Assembly: GCA_002434335.1 (NCBI GenBank)
Contig: DJJW01000077.1
Coordinates: forward strand, 1 to 64,000
Source of the DNA: Lachnoclostridium sp. UBA6558
Lineage (GTDB): Bacteria; Bacillota; Clostridia; Lachnospirales; Lachnospiraceae
Direction of reading: 5' to 3'
Length of the DNA: 64,000 nucleotides
The notes under the pieces are model-generated. The model searched no databases. It was given only the letters and a program-made list of their open reading frames with translations, and was not told the DNA's origin. This document shows, piece by piece, positions 38,157-47,509 of this stretch. Positions within the stretch are counted from its first letter, which is position 1; the number at the start of each line of letters is the position of its first letter. Both the position numbers and the translations under genes were made by a program.

Positions 38157-39263
38157 ATGGAGATTATATGGGGAGTGTATGCAATTGTTTTGTCAGTTAC
38201 AATTTTGAAATTGCGTTCAGAAATTCGTAAGGTTTTCCAACAAAAAAAGGCTAAAGCTAAAATTACCACAGAGACTACAACTGAACTGGCTAAGAGCGCA
38301 TCTGTGGAATCAAAGAGTCAGACAACGTTAAATACACAAAAGGAACAGCAAAGAGATAAAGTTGATAACGAGGACAATACAAAAATAAATCGTAATGTAA
38401 TAGTAAAATCTCCAGAGGAATCTGCAAAACTTGCTTATGAGGAGCTTATTTCTGAAACCAAAACACCTTATCTTGAAATTCGCTTGGAAGATACGTTTCC
38501 TGGTATTTTTGAAAGTAAGGTTGGAGGGCTTCCATATTTACCAAAGAACGCAGAGATTCCGCTGGATAGTAAGGGAAAGCCAATGAAATTACTTGCTCAG
38601 ATTGATTGTAAGGATTTAAAAGAACTTTCAGAGCATCCTCATGAGGGAATACTTCAATTCTGGCTTACGACAGTGTGGCCTTGGGAAGATTTTAAGGTCA
38701 TCTACCATAAAGAAATAAATAGAACCCTTATGAAAGAAGAGGTATTAATAAAACTTTCTGACTACATACAAGAGGAAAAAGACTGTTCACCTGTTAAAGG
38801 GGAATATGGCATGAAATTTTCTCTAAAAGAAGAATCTATGAGTAGAGAGGATAACAGGCTTAAGGCTTTATTTTGCCAGTTCTATAATAAATATTCAGGT
38901 GATGATATTGTAGAGCCGGAAGATGCAGGAGAAGGTAAATTCGGAATGGTGGTATACGATATATTTGAGGAATACTGCGAGAATGCCTATGGAATGGGAC
39001 ATAAGATTGGAGGATATAAGGGAGCAGCACAGCTTACAGAGTATTACCAGAGCAGTACTCCCATTGATGTCAAATCAGATGAAAGCTCTGTGTTGCTTTT
39101 TCAGCTTGACAGTGATTATGCAATGGTCAATTTTGAGACCCGTAAACACGATTGGATTAAGGTTATGTGGGGAGATTCTGGTGTTGGAAATTTCTCGATT
39201 AAGCGAAGAGATCTGAAAAATTGCGATTTTAGTAATGTGTTTTTTCAATGGGATTGTTCGTAG
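38157..39263 (+). CDS. DUF1963 (YwqG-like) protein with N-terminal membrane anchor
   Basis: 368 residues from ATG 38157 after aaggagg. One hydrophobic segment at residues 3-20, a charged linker (about 25-80) and a YwqG-like domain: GGLPYLPKNAEIPLDSKGKP, LAQIDCKDL, ILQFWLT, and HKIGGYKGAAQ. YwqG proteins are cytosolic in Bacillus and of unknown function; the anchor here is a difference. In-frame sequence from 38070 has no binding site and is not favoured. Confidence 0.85.
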   Translation: MEIIWGVYAIVLSVTILKLRSEIRKVFQQKKAKAKITTETTTELAKSASVESKSQTTLNTQKEQQRDKVDNEDNTKINRNVIVKSPEESAKLAYEELISETKTPYLEIRLEDTFPGIFESKVGGLPYLPKNAEIPLDSKGKPMKLLAQIDCKDLKELSEHPHEGILQFWLTTVWPWEDFKVIYHKEINRTLMKEEVLIKLSDYIQEEKDCSPVKGEYGMKFSLKEESMSREDNRLKALFCQFYNKYSGDDIVEPEDAGEGKFGMVVYDIFEEYCENAYGMGHKIGGYKGAAQLTEYYQSSTPIDVKSDESSVLLFQLDSDYAMVNFETRKHDWIKVMWGDSGVGNFSIKRRDLKNCDFSNVFFQWDCS

Positions 39264-39327
39264 AGCATTTATTCAAAACGGATCAAGCGCACTCTCCATT
39301 TTTCCATTTAAGCCGAATTAACACGAA

Positions 39328-39363
39328 AGGCCAGGAGAAATCTGATGCTTTCTCCTGGCCTGA
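39328..39363. terminator. bidirectional terminator between DUF1963 gene and gap
   Basis: 13-bp perfect stem aggccaggagaaa/tttctcctggcct (39328-39340 with 39349-39361) between two convergent genes. Confidence 0.85.
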
Positions 39364-39405
39364 AATATTCTAGAAACTGCATCTCAGTTCAAACTTTGCT
39401 GTTTA

Positions 39406-40407
39406 TTACAATTTAGCCAGATATTTAGCAGTACGAATCATCTGACTGGTAAAGGAATTCTCATTATCATACCAGGCAGCAATCTTAACCAGGGTATCCT
39501 CCCCCAGAGCTGTAACCTTTGTCTGTGTTGCATCAAACAGCCCGCCGTATGTCATACCGATAATATCAGAAGATACCAGTTCCTCCTCTGTATATCCATA
39601 TTGCTCAGAACGGGATTGCTTCATTTTCTCATTGACCTGTGCTGCAGTTACTGAGCCGCTTACAACAACTGTTAATTCAGTTAAGGAGCCGGTCATAACC
39701 GGTACTCTCTGAGAGGTTCCATCCAGCTTACCGTCTAAGGAAGGGATAACCAGACCGATTGCTTTGGCAGCTCCCGTTGAAGTTGGAATAATATTGCTTG
39801 CAGCCGTACGTGCCCTGCGCAGGTCTCCTTTGGCATGTGGGGCATCCAGTGTATTCTGATCGTTGGTATAAGCATGTATGGTAGTCATAAAGCCTTTTCT
39901 TACAGGTGCCAGCTCATTTAAGAAATACACCATGGGAGCAAGACAATTGGTGGTACAGGAAGCAGCTGATACAATAACATCCTCTTTCGTTAAAGTATGC
40001 TCATTGACACCATAAACAATGGTTGGCAGATCACTTCCGGCAGCAGTAGAGATCAATACTTTCTTTGCTCCTGCATGGATATGAGCCTGGGAGCCTTTTT
40101 TGGAGGCAAAGAAGCCGGTACATTCTAATACCACATCAATATTGTGCTCTTTCCAGGGAAGGTTTGCCGGATCTTTTTCTGCATAGATTGGTATCGTAAC
40201 ACCATTTACGATTAAACTGTTCTCCGTATAAGAAACCTCTTTGTCATAGCGCCCTTGTGAAGTATCATATTTTAACAGGTGTGCTAGCATCTTAGGGCTT
40301 GTCAGGTCGTTGATCGCTGCAATCCGATATCCTTCTGTGCCAAAAAGCTGTCTGAAGGCAAGCCTTCCTATTCTTCCAAATCCGTTTATTGCAATGTTAT
40401 TTCCCAT
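39406..40407 (-). CDS. gap: glyceraldehyde-3-phosphate dehydrogenase
   Basis: Glycolytic enzyme: G3P + NAD + Pi to 1,3-bisphosphoglycerate. 333 residues. NAD fold [12 protein letters not shown], catalytic Cys in [12 protein letters not shown], and the conserved [15 protein letters not shown] near the end. The start is ATG 40407 ([10 protein letters not shown]), seven bases after aaggtgg; an in-frame ATG three codons earlier touches the binding site. No pgk/tpi follow, so it is a stand-alone gap, divergent from an AraC-type regulator. Confidence 0.95.
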   Translation of the reverse strand: MGNNIAINGFGRIGRLAFRQLFGTEGYRIAAINDLTSPKMLAHLLKYDTSQGRYDKEVSYTENSLIVNGVTIPIYAEKDPANLPWKEHNIDVVLECTGFFASKKGSQAHIHAGAKKVLISTAAGSDLPTIVYGVNEHTLTKEDVIVSAASCTTNCLAPMVYFLNELAPVRKGFMTTIHAYTNDQNTLDAPHAKGDLRRARTAASNIIPTSTGAAKAIGLVIPSLDGKLDGTSQRVPVMTGSLTELTVVVSGSVTAAQVNEKMKQSRSEQYGYTEEELVSSDIIGMTYGGLFDATQTKVTALGEDTLVKIAAWYDNENSFTSQMIRTAKYLAKL

Positions 40408-40516
40408 AACATCCACCTTTCTTTCTTTATTTTACAACCTTATTATATTGCTTGCGGTTATGTGGTACAATGTTATAAATGTAGCTTTTAACTATACTAT
40501 CTGTCAGGAGAGAAGC

Positions 40517-41371
40517 ATGCCCCAATATGATCGCCATAAAGGCAGAACTGTGTTAATTGAATTTATAACAGCCGAGTCTTTTGAGAGCCTTCCTTATGCA
40601 GAGAGGTTTACTCTGATTTTTCTCACAACGGGAAGCATAAGCGGAGCTTTAAATGACCGTCCGATAAAAATTACTGCTCCGGGTATCCTGTGTATATCAA
40701 AAGACGACAAAGTAGAGATTTTTGAGAAAGAGAATGCCTTTGCCCAGTCCTTTTGTTTCCATCCGGTTTTTCTGAACAGTATTCCCGTAGCAGAGGGACA
40801 GGATTATATTGCAACCAAGCTGAAAATACGAACGGGAATATCTCTTTTTGAAAGGGACGGCCTGCACACAGGAGTACCACTTATTACGGAAAAAGCCTAT
40901 CCGCAATTGTTGGAGTGGTTCTTCGTCCTTGGAACAGAGGTGTATGCTCAAAGTGATTCCAGGTGGGTATGCAGAATCAAGCGATACCTGATACAGATAC
41001 TCGGACTGCTTGAGGATCTGAACCGCCAAAGTGAACAATCGCCCGTTGATATTGTATTGGAATATATACATACCAATTATCCTGATAAAATCAGCCTGGT
41101 GGATTTGACAAGCTGCGCTCACTTGAACCGGGTATCCTTAAATAAGCTGTTTCAGGATAGATGCGGCAATACAGCAATGGGTTATCTCCTGTCCCACAGG
41201 TTAAAGGTAGCCGGCGACCTGCTAACCCATACAGGTATGAGCCTTAATGAGATTGCACGCTCTACAGGGTTTGAGTATGATACCTATTTTATAAAACAAT
41301 TTACTGCAAAGGTTGGGATGTCTCCTACTGCCTATCGGAATACTACCCGTGAGATGATAAACCTAATATAA
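40517..41371 (+). CDS. AraC family transcriptional regulator
   Basis: 284 residues from ATG 40517 after caggagag; the frame extends back into gap but that is a shadow. The N-terminal part is a sensor-like beta domain; residues 185-280 hold two HTH motifs (ISLVDLTSCAHLNRVSLNKL and LNEIARSTGFEYDTYFIKQF) and end in the family's MSPTAYR. It is divergent from gap with a spacer of only 109 bases, so it may regulate gap or itself. Ligand unknown. Confidence 0.9.
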   Translation: MPQYDRHKGRTVLIEFITAESFESLPYAERFTLIFLTTGSISGALNDRPIKITAPGILCISKDDKVEIFEKENAFAQSFCFHPVFLNSIPVAEGQDYIATKLKIRTGISLFERDGLHTGVPLITEKAYPQLLEWFFVLGTEVYAQSDSRWVCRIKRYLIQILGLLEDLNRQSEQSPVDIVLEYIHTNYPDKISLVDLTSCAHLNRVSLNKLFQDRCGNTAMGYLLSHRLKVAGDLLTHTGMSLNEIARSTGFEYDTYFIKQFTAKVGMSPTAYRNTTREMINLI

Positions 41372-41439
41372 CATGTGAATTATAGGATTTAGTTAACGGC
41401 AAAATGAAGATTTAGTACGCTTACCGGGCATAAGAGTAG

Positions 41440-41500
41440 CACTTGAAATCAGTGCTAAGGGGCATTTTTAACTCAGTAGAAAAGTGTCCCTAGATTTTGT
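41440..41500 (+). terminator. tandem hairpins after the AraC gene
   Basis: tagcact/agtgcta (about 41436-41457) and aggggcattttt/aaaagtgtcccta (about 41457-41492) lie in tandem. The second can act as terminator at its T5 run or as a larger stem. Exact ends are approximate. Confidence 0.45.
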
Positions 41501-41608
41501 AAAGCATTATATTTATAATTTCCTTGTAGGATATAGATAAGAGCCTTATTATAGTCTTACAAAATACAATGAAACGAATATACAGTACGTTAAGGGATGG
41601 AGAAGGAA

Positions 41609-42484
41609 ATGAAAAATATAACCACAAGACAATTCAGGATACTTGCAGATCATATGGACATCTATCAGTTCATGACGGATATTTATGAAAAGGACTGGAG
41701 AAACGGCGTTCCGGCACCGTTTTTTGAGTATGCTTTATCCTCCTCCTGGATGGATAAGTCCTATACGCACAGAAACCGGATATGGGAGGATCAGGGGGAG
41801 ATCGTTGCCTTTTGTTTTACTGAAAATCCGGTAACGGATATATTCTTTAGCCTCAAACCTGGTTATGAAGAGCTTGCAGAGGAGATGGTTCAATATGCAG
41901 ATGAATATATGCCCCATATAGACTCTAAATTTCAGCTAAGGCTATTCGGAGGGCAGAAGGCTATCATAGAAGAGGCCAGAAAGCAGGGCTATCAACAGGT
42001 CAGTGAAAATATGGATATGATTTATGAATACGATAAACCACTGGATTACAAGCTTCCAGAAGGGTTTCGCTATGTAGAACAGGGGAAATACGATGTTTCC
42101 AAATCTGTGGAATGCTGCTGGAAAGGCTTTGATCATGAGGCAGAGGAAGGTCCCTGGAATGGAGATGCAGAAGCGGGATATCATTTATTGCAAGCACCTC
42201 ATGCCACCAAGCAGTATGCAGTTGCAATTGAAAATGAAGCAGGAGAATATGTCTGTTGGGCGGGCATGTGGTGGGTTCCGGAAAATAATCTGGCATATAT
42301 GGAACCTCTTTGCACCATACCTGAATACCGAAAGATGGGTTTGGCAGCAGCAGCTCTTTCTGAACTGTATCGTAGAATGAAACCTTTGGGAGCTACTCAT
42401 ATGACCGGAGGCAGTAATCCTTTCTATGCGAAGATAGGCTATAAGCCCATGATTAACTGGACCTGCTGGAAGAAAGAACAGTAA
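41609..42484 (+). CDS. GNAT family N-acetyltransferase
   Basis: 291 residues, start ATG 41609 (ggagaagga before it) or 41597. The C-terminal acetyl-CoA-binding fold shows LAYMEPLCTIPEYRKMGLAAAALSE-like order, with the R-K-M-G-L-A-A loop (about residue 240) as the pyrophosphate-binding motif, and the NPFYAKIGYKP end. The N-terminal half appears to be a second, degenerate acetyltransferase lobe. Substrate unknown. Confidence 0.85.
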   Translation: MKNITTRQFRILADHMDIYQFMTDIYEKDWRNGVPAPFFEYALSSSWMDKSYTHRNRIWEDQGEIVAFCFTENPVTDIFFSLKPGYEELAEEMVQYADEYMPHIDSKFQLRLFGGQKAIIEEARKQGYQQVSENMDMIYEYDKPLDYKLPEGFRYVEQGKYDVSKSVECCWKGFDHEAEEGPWNGDAEAGYHLLQAPHATKQYAVAIENEAGEYVCWAGMWWVPENNLAYMEPLCTIPEYRKMGLAAAALSELYRRMKPLGATHMTGGSNPFYAKIGYKPMINWTCWKKEQ

Positions 42485-42633
42485 TTACATTATATTTGTA
42501 TATTACTACCAAAGAAACAGCTGATTTACCGGATACCTCCTATCATTTGATTCATTGTAGTTTGGATGTTAGTTGTTTATACTATTATACAAACTGAAAG
42601 GCGTGATTGTAAGAACCATAGGAGGGAAGCCGG

Positions 42634-43044
42634 ATGGATGAAGCGAAAAAAATTGTATGTACCTTAATTATTCCCGGTAAAATTTACAGGGAACTAAAGG
42701 AGGAGGTAAGAGAACTCTTTGTAGAAGAGGAGGGTCTATATTCTGCGCAATTCCCGGCAGATACTACAGAGAATACTTTTCTGGGGGAATTTATCTGTGC
42801 TTTTTGTGAGGTGGTATTAATCATGAATAATCCAAAGTATGAAGTAACGGAAGAATGTCAATTAAGTACCGAATTATTAAGGTTTGGCACCTCGGAAGAA
42901 TCTTACTGTCTTTTGGTGAATATAAAATATCCCGGTTCTGATAAAGTACATCATGACACACTGTATTTTAAAGAAGTATCCCAGAGCTTAGGGTTTTACA
43001 CCTTTGAATTACTGGGGGATCAGACCCTTTTTTCCATAGATTAG
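42634..43044 (+). CDS. conserved-looking hypothetical protein, 136 residues
   Basis: Good ggaggg binding site at seven bases. An acidic soluble protein without membrane spans or recognisable motifs; two Cys in FICAFCEVV. It alternates helix (IYRELKEEVRELFVEEEG) and beta-like segments. Stand-alone between GNAT and LytTR genes. I do not recognise a family. Confidence 0.7.
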   Translation: MDEAKKIVCTLIIPGKIYRELKEEVRELFVEEEGLYSAQFPADTTENTFLGEFICAFCEVVLIMNNPKYEVTEECQLSTELLRFGTSEESYCLLVNIKYPGSDKVHHDTLYFKEVSQSLGFYTFELLGDQTLFSID

Positions 43045-43103
43045 TAGATACATACTAGGTCTTTTTGGTTTTTAATGAACCTTATAAATCGAGCTAAGAA
43101 CAA

Positions 43104-43150
43104 GAAATACACCGCAGAAATAAATACACCGCAGAAATAAATACACAGAA
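43104..43150. repeat. 19-bp tandem repeat, about 2.5 copies
   Basis: aaatacaccgcagaaataa is repeated head to tail twice with a partial third copy. In a gene-free spacer before the LytTR operon. A recent slippage product by its perfection. Confidence 0.75.
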
Positions 43151-43407
43151 GAAGTTGTATGGAATTCCTGTAGCATAGGGATATAATAGTAAATAATTCG
43201 ATTTAGTATAGGATAAGCAAAGAAATTCAAGGCATATCCGTATCTAAATACGATTTTACTCTTAAAGCCTGATGCATAGGAATATCATACAGCTTTTTTT
43301 ATGTGTTCTAGCTATATCAAGGGTAACTACGTTGAACATAAAAACAAGAGTGAACATACCCATAATGCAATACAGACGGTTTGAAGTGCAGGATAAACAG
43401 TCATCTA

Positions 43408-43435
43408 TTGTATTTAAGACAGATTTCCGTATAAT
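43408..43435 (+). promoter_or_regulatory. promoter of the LytTR-DUF3021 operon
   Basis: TTGTAT (43408-43413), 16 bases, TATAAT (43430-43435), 35 bases before the LytTR start codon. A possible terminator for upstream transcription is the hairpin ending in T7 near 43300. Confidence 0.65.
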
Positions 43436-43469
43436 GGAGATATCGCTGCAGGATAAAGGAAGATTTAAC

Positions 43470-43937
43470 ATGAAGATTAATCTATACCGGGAAGATAAAT
43501 TACCGGAAAACTATATGGATATTCATTATAAGGAAATGGATTCCAGTATTCAGGGAATCATTGAATTCTGTGAAGCCTCTCAGGTTATTATTGGGAGAAA
43601 TGACAAACTTCAGAAAAAGATATTTCCCTCTGACATTTATTATTGTGAGATAGTCGATAGAAAATGCTATGCATATTTAAAGGAAGAGGTCTATCACATA
43701 GATTACACCATACAAAAACTACAGGAGCTGTACACGGTAAAGGGGCTTGCAAGAATCAGCAAAGCCATGCTGGTAAACATCTATAAAATTGACCGGTTGA
43801 AAACGGACCTTAATATGAGAGTGCATATTTACCTGGATAATGGTGAGAAGGTAATCTTAAACAGAGCATATAAAAAGGAATTCCTGAATTATCTTCATGA
43901 AAGAATAAAGGAGTATGGATATGAAACTGATAGATAA
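43470..43937 (+). CDS. LytTR-domain DNA-binding protein
   Basis: 155 residues from ATG 43470 after aaaggaag. Residues 50-145 match the LytTR fold (DIYYCEIVDRKCYAYLKEE, LARISKAMLVNIYKIDRL, VILNRAYKKEFLNYL). No receiver domain, so it is a one-component type. The next gene overlaps its end by 17 bases and encodes a DUF3021 protein; LytTR-DUF3021 pairs are widespread in Firmicutes and usually autoregulate a membrane-stress output. Confidence 0.9.
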   Translation: MKINLYREDKLPENYMDIHYKEMDSSIQGIIEFCEASQVIIGRNDKLQKKIFPSDIYYCEIVDRKCYAYLKEEVYHIDYTIQKLQELYTVKGLARISKAMLVNIYKIDRLKTDLNMRVHIYLDNGEKVILNRAYKKEFLNYLHERIKEYGYETDR

Positions 43938-44352
43938 GAAGAATTTTCTGCCCACTGTTTGCACAGTGTATACGGTAATATCATTCATTAAAATTATACT
44001 GGAAGCTTTTTTTATACATACACAGGATACCAGTTATATCAATTTTGTTTGGATTTTTATAATATCCGTTATTGCAACCTTTATCTTATCCCTTCATTAT
44101 TATCTGCAGAAATTTCCCCTTGTACCGGTTATTGCGGGCCAGTATCTGGTCTTGCTAGCAATCGTAGCCCTGGGGGTGTTTATAGAAGGGAATTTCGTTC
44201 CTCTGCATGCCGATGCATACAGGGATATGTTCTGGTCTGTTACAATACCTTATATTGCAGGCGCCCTGATATATTATTTTCAATTCTGGCTGGAAATTAA
44301 TAAAGCAGGTAAGTTAATCAAAGACCTAAAAAAATACCAACAAAATAAGTAG
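43921..44352 (+). CDS. DUF3021 family membrane protein
   Basis: 143 residues from ATG 43921 (eight bases after aaggag), overlapping the LytTR gene. Four hydrophobic spans (about 12-32, 40-60, 70-90, 100-120), short cytosolic ends, basic C-terminus. Companion of the LytTR regulator, perhaps a membrane partner holding or signalling to it. Confidence 0.85.
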   Translation: MKLIDKKNFLPTVCTVYTVISFIKIILEAFFIHTQDTSYINFVWIFIISVIATFILSLHYYLQKFPLVPVIAGQYLVLLAIVALGVFIEGNFVPLHADAYRDMFWSVTIPYIAGALIYYFQFWLEINKAGKLIKDLKKYQQNK

Positions 44353-44431
44353 AAGAAGGCTGATGGAAAGAAAGGACGTTTTTCAACAGACGGACTTCTA
44401 CGTGTGTCACGGCACACAGAAGGGAATTTAT

Positions 44432-45094
44432 ATGAAAAAGACAGCTGGTCTTGGAAGAAGATATATGGAGCTGGCACTTTATGCCTTTGCGGGTTTGGGA
44501 ATCGAAATGCTTTATGCTTTTTTAATTGAACCGTTACTCTATGGAGTATCTATGGATAAATGGACGACAGGTCAGAGTGTAATACACTGGATTGTTACTT
44601 GTATAACCTGGGGGATAATGGCTTACCTTATCATAAGAGAGTCAAAAGAGAAAGTTGGTTTTGACGTTCTGAAAACAGATGCCAAGAAAATGAAGTTATG
44701 GCAATGGCTGCTTGTAATCCTTTGTATTGCCCTTCTATTATTTGTCAAGTACAGAGACTGGGGCGGGTTTAAGCCGGTAATTGAATTTCAGAAATTGGGA
44801 TTGGTGAAATTCCTCTTTCAGTATATCTATTATGCTTTTGAAACAGTGCTTTTTATGTTGATATTAATTTTTGGGCAGAAAGCATGTGAAGTATGGTTTC
44901 GTAAGGAGAAAATCCCATACGGAGGAATTGTTGTTGCGTTAACCTGGGGACTTGTACATATCCTGACCAAAGGCAGCCTTGCAACAGGTATCCTGGCAGC
45001 AGGCGCAGGTTTTTCATTTGGTGTTACCTATTTATTGCTGAATAGAGATGTCAGGAAAGTGTATCCCGTGTTATTTATCATGTTTGCTTTATAA
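44432..45094 (+). CDS. polytopic membrane protein, possibly degenerate CPBP family
   Basis: 220 residues from ATG 44432 after gaaggga (an upstream in-frame ATG at 44363 has poorer spacing). About six membrane spans. The segment GGIVVALTWGLVHILTKGSL resembles the second CPBP (Abi) motif with its conserved His, but the EExxxR motif of active members is not seen (FETVLFMLIL instead). So a CPBP-like fold without obvious protease residues. Close behind the LytTR-DUF3021 pair and possibly in the same transcript. Confidence 0.6.
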   Translation: MKKTAGLGRRYMELALYAFAGLGIEMLYAFLIEPLLYGVSMDKWTTGQSVIHWIVTCITWGIMAYLIIRESKEKVGFDVLKTDAKKMKLWQWLLVILCIALLLFVKYRDWGGFKPVIEFQKLGLVKFLFQYIYYAFETVLFMLILIFGQKACEVWFRKEKIPYGGIVVALTWGLVHILTKGSLATGILAAGAGFSFGVTYLLLNRDVRKVYPVLFIMFAL

Positions 45095-45177
45095 AGCAAG
45101 CGCAGATGGGGCTTTATACGAATTCTTACGGGCATTATCAGGTAATCCAATATGGAATACAAAATATTGATTAGAAT

Positions 45178-45232
45178 GGGGGCTTTGGCATATCACTTGT
45201 CTGAGATACAGCCCCCTGTTATTTATTTTTTA
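45178..45232. terminator. terminator between convergent genes
   Basis: gggggct (45178-45184) pairs with agccccc (45210-45216), followed by gttatttatttttt. It can stop the CPBP-like transcript; the minus-strand gene ends at 45223 inside the T-rich tail. Confidence 0.7.
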
Positions 45233-46143
45233 AAGGATTTTAACAAACGGAGAAAATGATTGGCTTCACGTAAGGTGTGGTCTCCTAACAGAGGGATAAT
45301 AATTGATCTTACCTTACATTCCAGGATACCCTGTGTACCCTGTGCCTTAAAGTCACGAATGGCTTTGGTTGCTTTCAGGCTGTCAGCGGTTACTTTTGAA
45401 AATGGAACGGTATTATCCATAGCAGCCAGCGCCTCTGCTGTTAACTGGTCAAATTCATTACCGAAGTTATTGGCGGCTGCAAACAGGTCTTCTTCCGTGG
45501 GGTCCAGCAAGCCGCGGATAAATTTTGCATGCTCTGCCATAATGTTATTCCAGAAAGCTTCCTGTTCCAAGGCTTCGTCCTCAATATCAAAATCCGCACC
45601 GCTTTGCAGGCATTTGAGCATGTTCAGATAGAGTGTAGCTTCTCTGATAATATGTTCGATAAGAAGCGGATAATTTACTGTGAACATCTTACAGCATAAG
45701 ACATTGGATAAAATATTTGTTTTGAATTCAATTAAGGCACATACTAAATTGATGGCTCTTTCGTTAAGCTCACAAACTCTTTGTTCCAGCCCTCTGATAG
45801 AGGGATAACAGCTGCCCGACATCAGATTCATTTCTGCTTTGGTCAATTCAACAGGTATGTTGACACCCGTAAAGAAGCAGGAGGCTAATTCTGCATCCAC
45901 CGTATAGGGGGTAAAAACTTCACCGGATTCTAACACATCAGGGCTTACAATTCCGTTGGAAATGGAGATTACCTCCCAGAGCAGTCTGTCGAATTCCATA
46001 CGAAAGACATCTGCTTGCTGGGTATAGTCGGAATCTCTCGGGGTAAAGCCTATCTGCAAAAAAAAGGAGTGTTCTTTCATTATTCTTCCAAAAAAAAGAT
46101 GTAAGTCCAAAGACTGACGGATATAGTCATTTTTGGGGGTCAT
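45223..46143 (-). CDS. DUF2935 domain protein
   Basis: 306 residues, ATG at 46143 after aaggag. Two similar helical halves: first with EHSFFLQIGF and the run DVFRMEFDRLLWE, second with EHAKFIRGLLDPTEEDLF and FGNEFDQL. Each half has an E-H plus later D/E residues as in a ferritin-like metal-binding four-helix bundle, which is the usual reading of DUF2935. Function unestablished. Followed in opposite orientation by a shared terminator. Confidence 0.85.
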   Translation of the reverse strand: MTPKNDYIRQSLDLHLFFGRIMKEHSFFLQIGFTPRDSDYTQQADVFRMEFDRLLWEVISISNGIVSPDVLESGEVFTPYTVDAELASCFFTGVNIPVELTKAEMNLMSGSCYPSIRGLEQRVCELNERAINLVCALIEFKTNILSNVLCCKMFTVNYPLLIEHIIREATLYLNMLKCLQSGADFDIEDEALEQEAFWNNIMAEHAKFIRGLLDPTEEDLFAAANNFGNEFDQLTAEALAAMDNTVPFSKVTADSLKATKAIRDFKAQGTQGILECKVRSIIIPLLGDHTLREANHFLRLLKSFKK

Positions 46144-46253
46144 AAGGGAACTCCTTAAAACTGTTCACCTTATTGTATGATACAATATTGTGTTTGTGCA
46201 TAAGTGGAGCCTTTTATATAAAATATATTAATAGCAGCAGTATAATGGAGCAA

Positions 46254-47204
46254 TTAATCCTCTGTGCCTCTGTGAAATTCCTGCCTGTATTTAGTCGGAG
46301 AGCAGCCTTTCAGTTTGCGAAAGACCTTTGAGTAGTAATTTGAATCTGAAAAACCAACATTTAGAGCTGTTTCTGTTATAGAGATATCCGAACCTGTAAC
46401 ATATAACAGGCTTTTTTCTATACGGTATTCAATAATATACTCGAAAAGAGAAATACCCATATATCTTTTAAATAAACGGCAGCATTCGCTTTTACATAAA
46501 TTAATATATCTGGCAATGTCCGCTAACTCAATCTTTAAAGTATAATGATTCTCTACATAGGTTAAAATCTGTTTTATTCTACGGATATTCTGTTCCTCAA
46601 ATTTATTTGCTTCTTTTACCTGGTGTGGTCTGTTGCTTATAAGTGTTCGCCAAAGCTTTAGCAGCAGCAGCTGGGTATCCAGCTCTACATAATAGCCGTC
46701 CTGTTTCGTTATGTTATAAAGCTGCTTCAAATGACTTATAATCTCAGCATGCCAGGTTTCTGACAAATCGAAATGCAAAGAAGAAAAGCTTATATCCTGT
46801 TGAAGCGGATTAACATATTTGTTCTGTATAAGACTTCCTTCATAGCCATAAATTATTTTTGGATTGAAGGTAACGGAGAGATAGTGGCAATCTTTATTCT
46901 TATCCATACGCCCTGTGTGCAGGGTATTGGAATTACCAAAGAGTGCTTCTCCCTCTGTGAGGGAATAGATATCTTCATTAATCTGGTAGAACATATTTCC
47001 TGAAAGAACCAGTGTAAATTCTATTTCTTTATGCCAATGCCATAGGAAAGAGCCGGAGGTATACCTGGAAAGTGTTTCTTCACTTACCAGCACAGGAAAC
47101 TGGTAACTACCGTGTTCCTTTATTTCTTTCTGAAACAGGTCTGTTATTATTTGAATTTTATTTGCAGCTTTATCCTGCAATTTATCCTGTGTGTCAATCT
47201 GCAT
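46254..47204 (-). CDS. AraC family regulator with cupin sensor
   Basis: 316 residues. N-terminal cupin-like domain (WHWHKEIEFTLVLSGNM, about residues 55-71, and SNTLHTGR), then AraC HTH pair (IELADIARYINLCKSECCRL and ISITETALNVGFSDSNYYSK) and the end GCSPTKYRQEF. Divergent from the TauE gene. The histidine-rich sensor suggests a sugar or metal-dependent ligand, not determined. Confidence 0.9.
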   Translation of the reverse strand: MQIDTQDKLQDKAANKIQIITDLFQKEIKEHGSYQFPVLVSEETLSRYTSGSFLWHWHKEIEFTLVLSGNMFYQINEDIYSLTEGEALFGNSNTLHTGRMDKNKDCHYLSVTFNPKIIYGYEGSLIQNKYVNPLQQDISFSSLHFDLSETWHAEIISHLKQLYNITKQDGYYVELDTQLLLLKLWRTLISNRPHQVKEANKFEEQNIRRIKQILTYVENHYTLKIELADIARYINLCKSECCRLFKRYMGISLFEYIIEYRIEKSLLYVTGSDISITETALNVGFSDSNYYSKVFRKLKGCSPTKYRQEFHRGTED

Positions 47205-47509
47205 AGGAGGTACCTCATTTCAATTCAGTGTTTGGTATAGGCAGTGTGGCTGATAGAATATATAATTTCTCAATTTTCTACCTGTAGATACAATGAATTA
47301 TAGTATATTCTAGTATATATATCAATAAATACCGCAATATATTACCTATATACCGCAGAATATTAAAGGTCATTTCCTGATGATCTGATAAACTGTTAAT
47401 AAAGACTGAAAACCGAAGTCAGGGGGTATATGAAAATACACTGTACCTTTAAACATGCCCGGGCATAACAGTTTTCAGACACGTACAGGGGAAAAGGAGA
47501 TAGGATGGA
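47205..47509. other. 305-base divergent intergenic region
   Basis: AT-rich control region between the minus-strand AraC gene and TauE. It holds several tatata-type runs (47300-47360) and a palindrome-like ccgggcat/atgcccgg at about 47456-47466. No gene seen. Likely contains the operators of the AraC regulator. Confidence 0.4.

Noticed and set aside
40310..40516. N-terminal extension of the AraC regulator into gap
   Set aside because: It is antisense to the conserved start of gap; ATG 40517 has a proper caggagag site.
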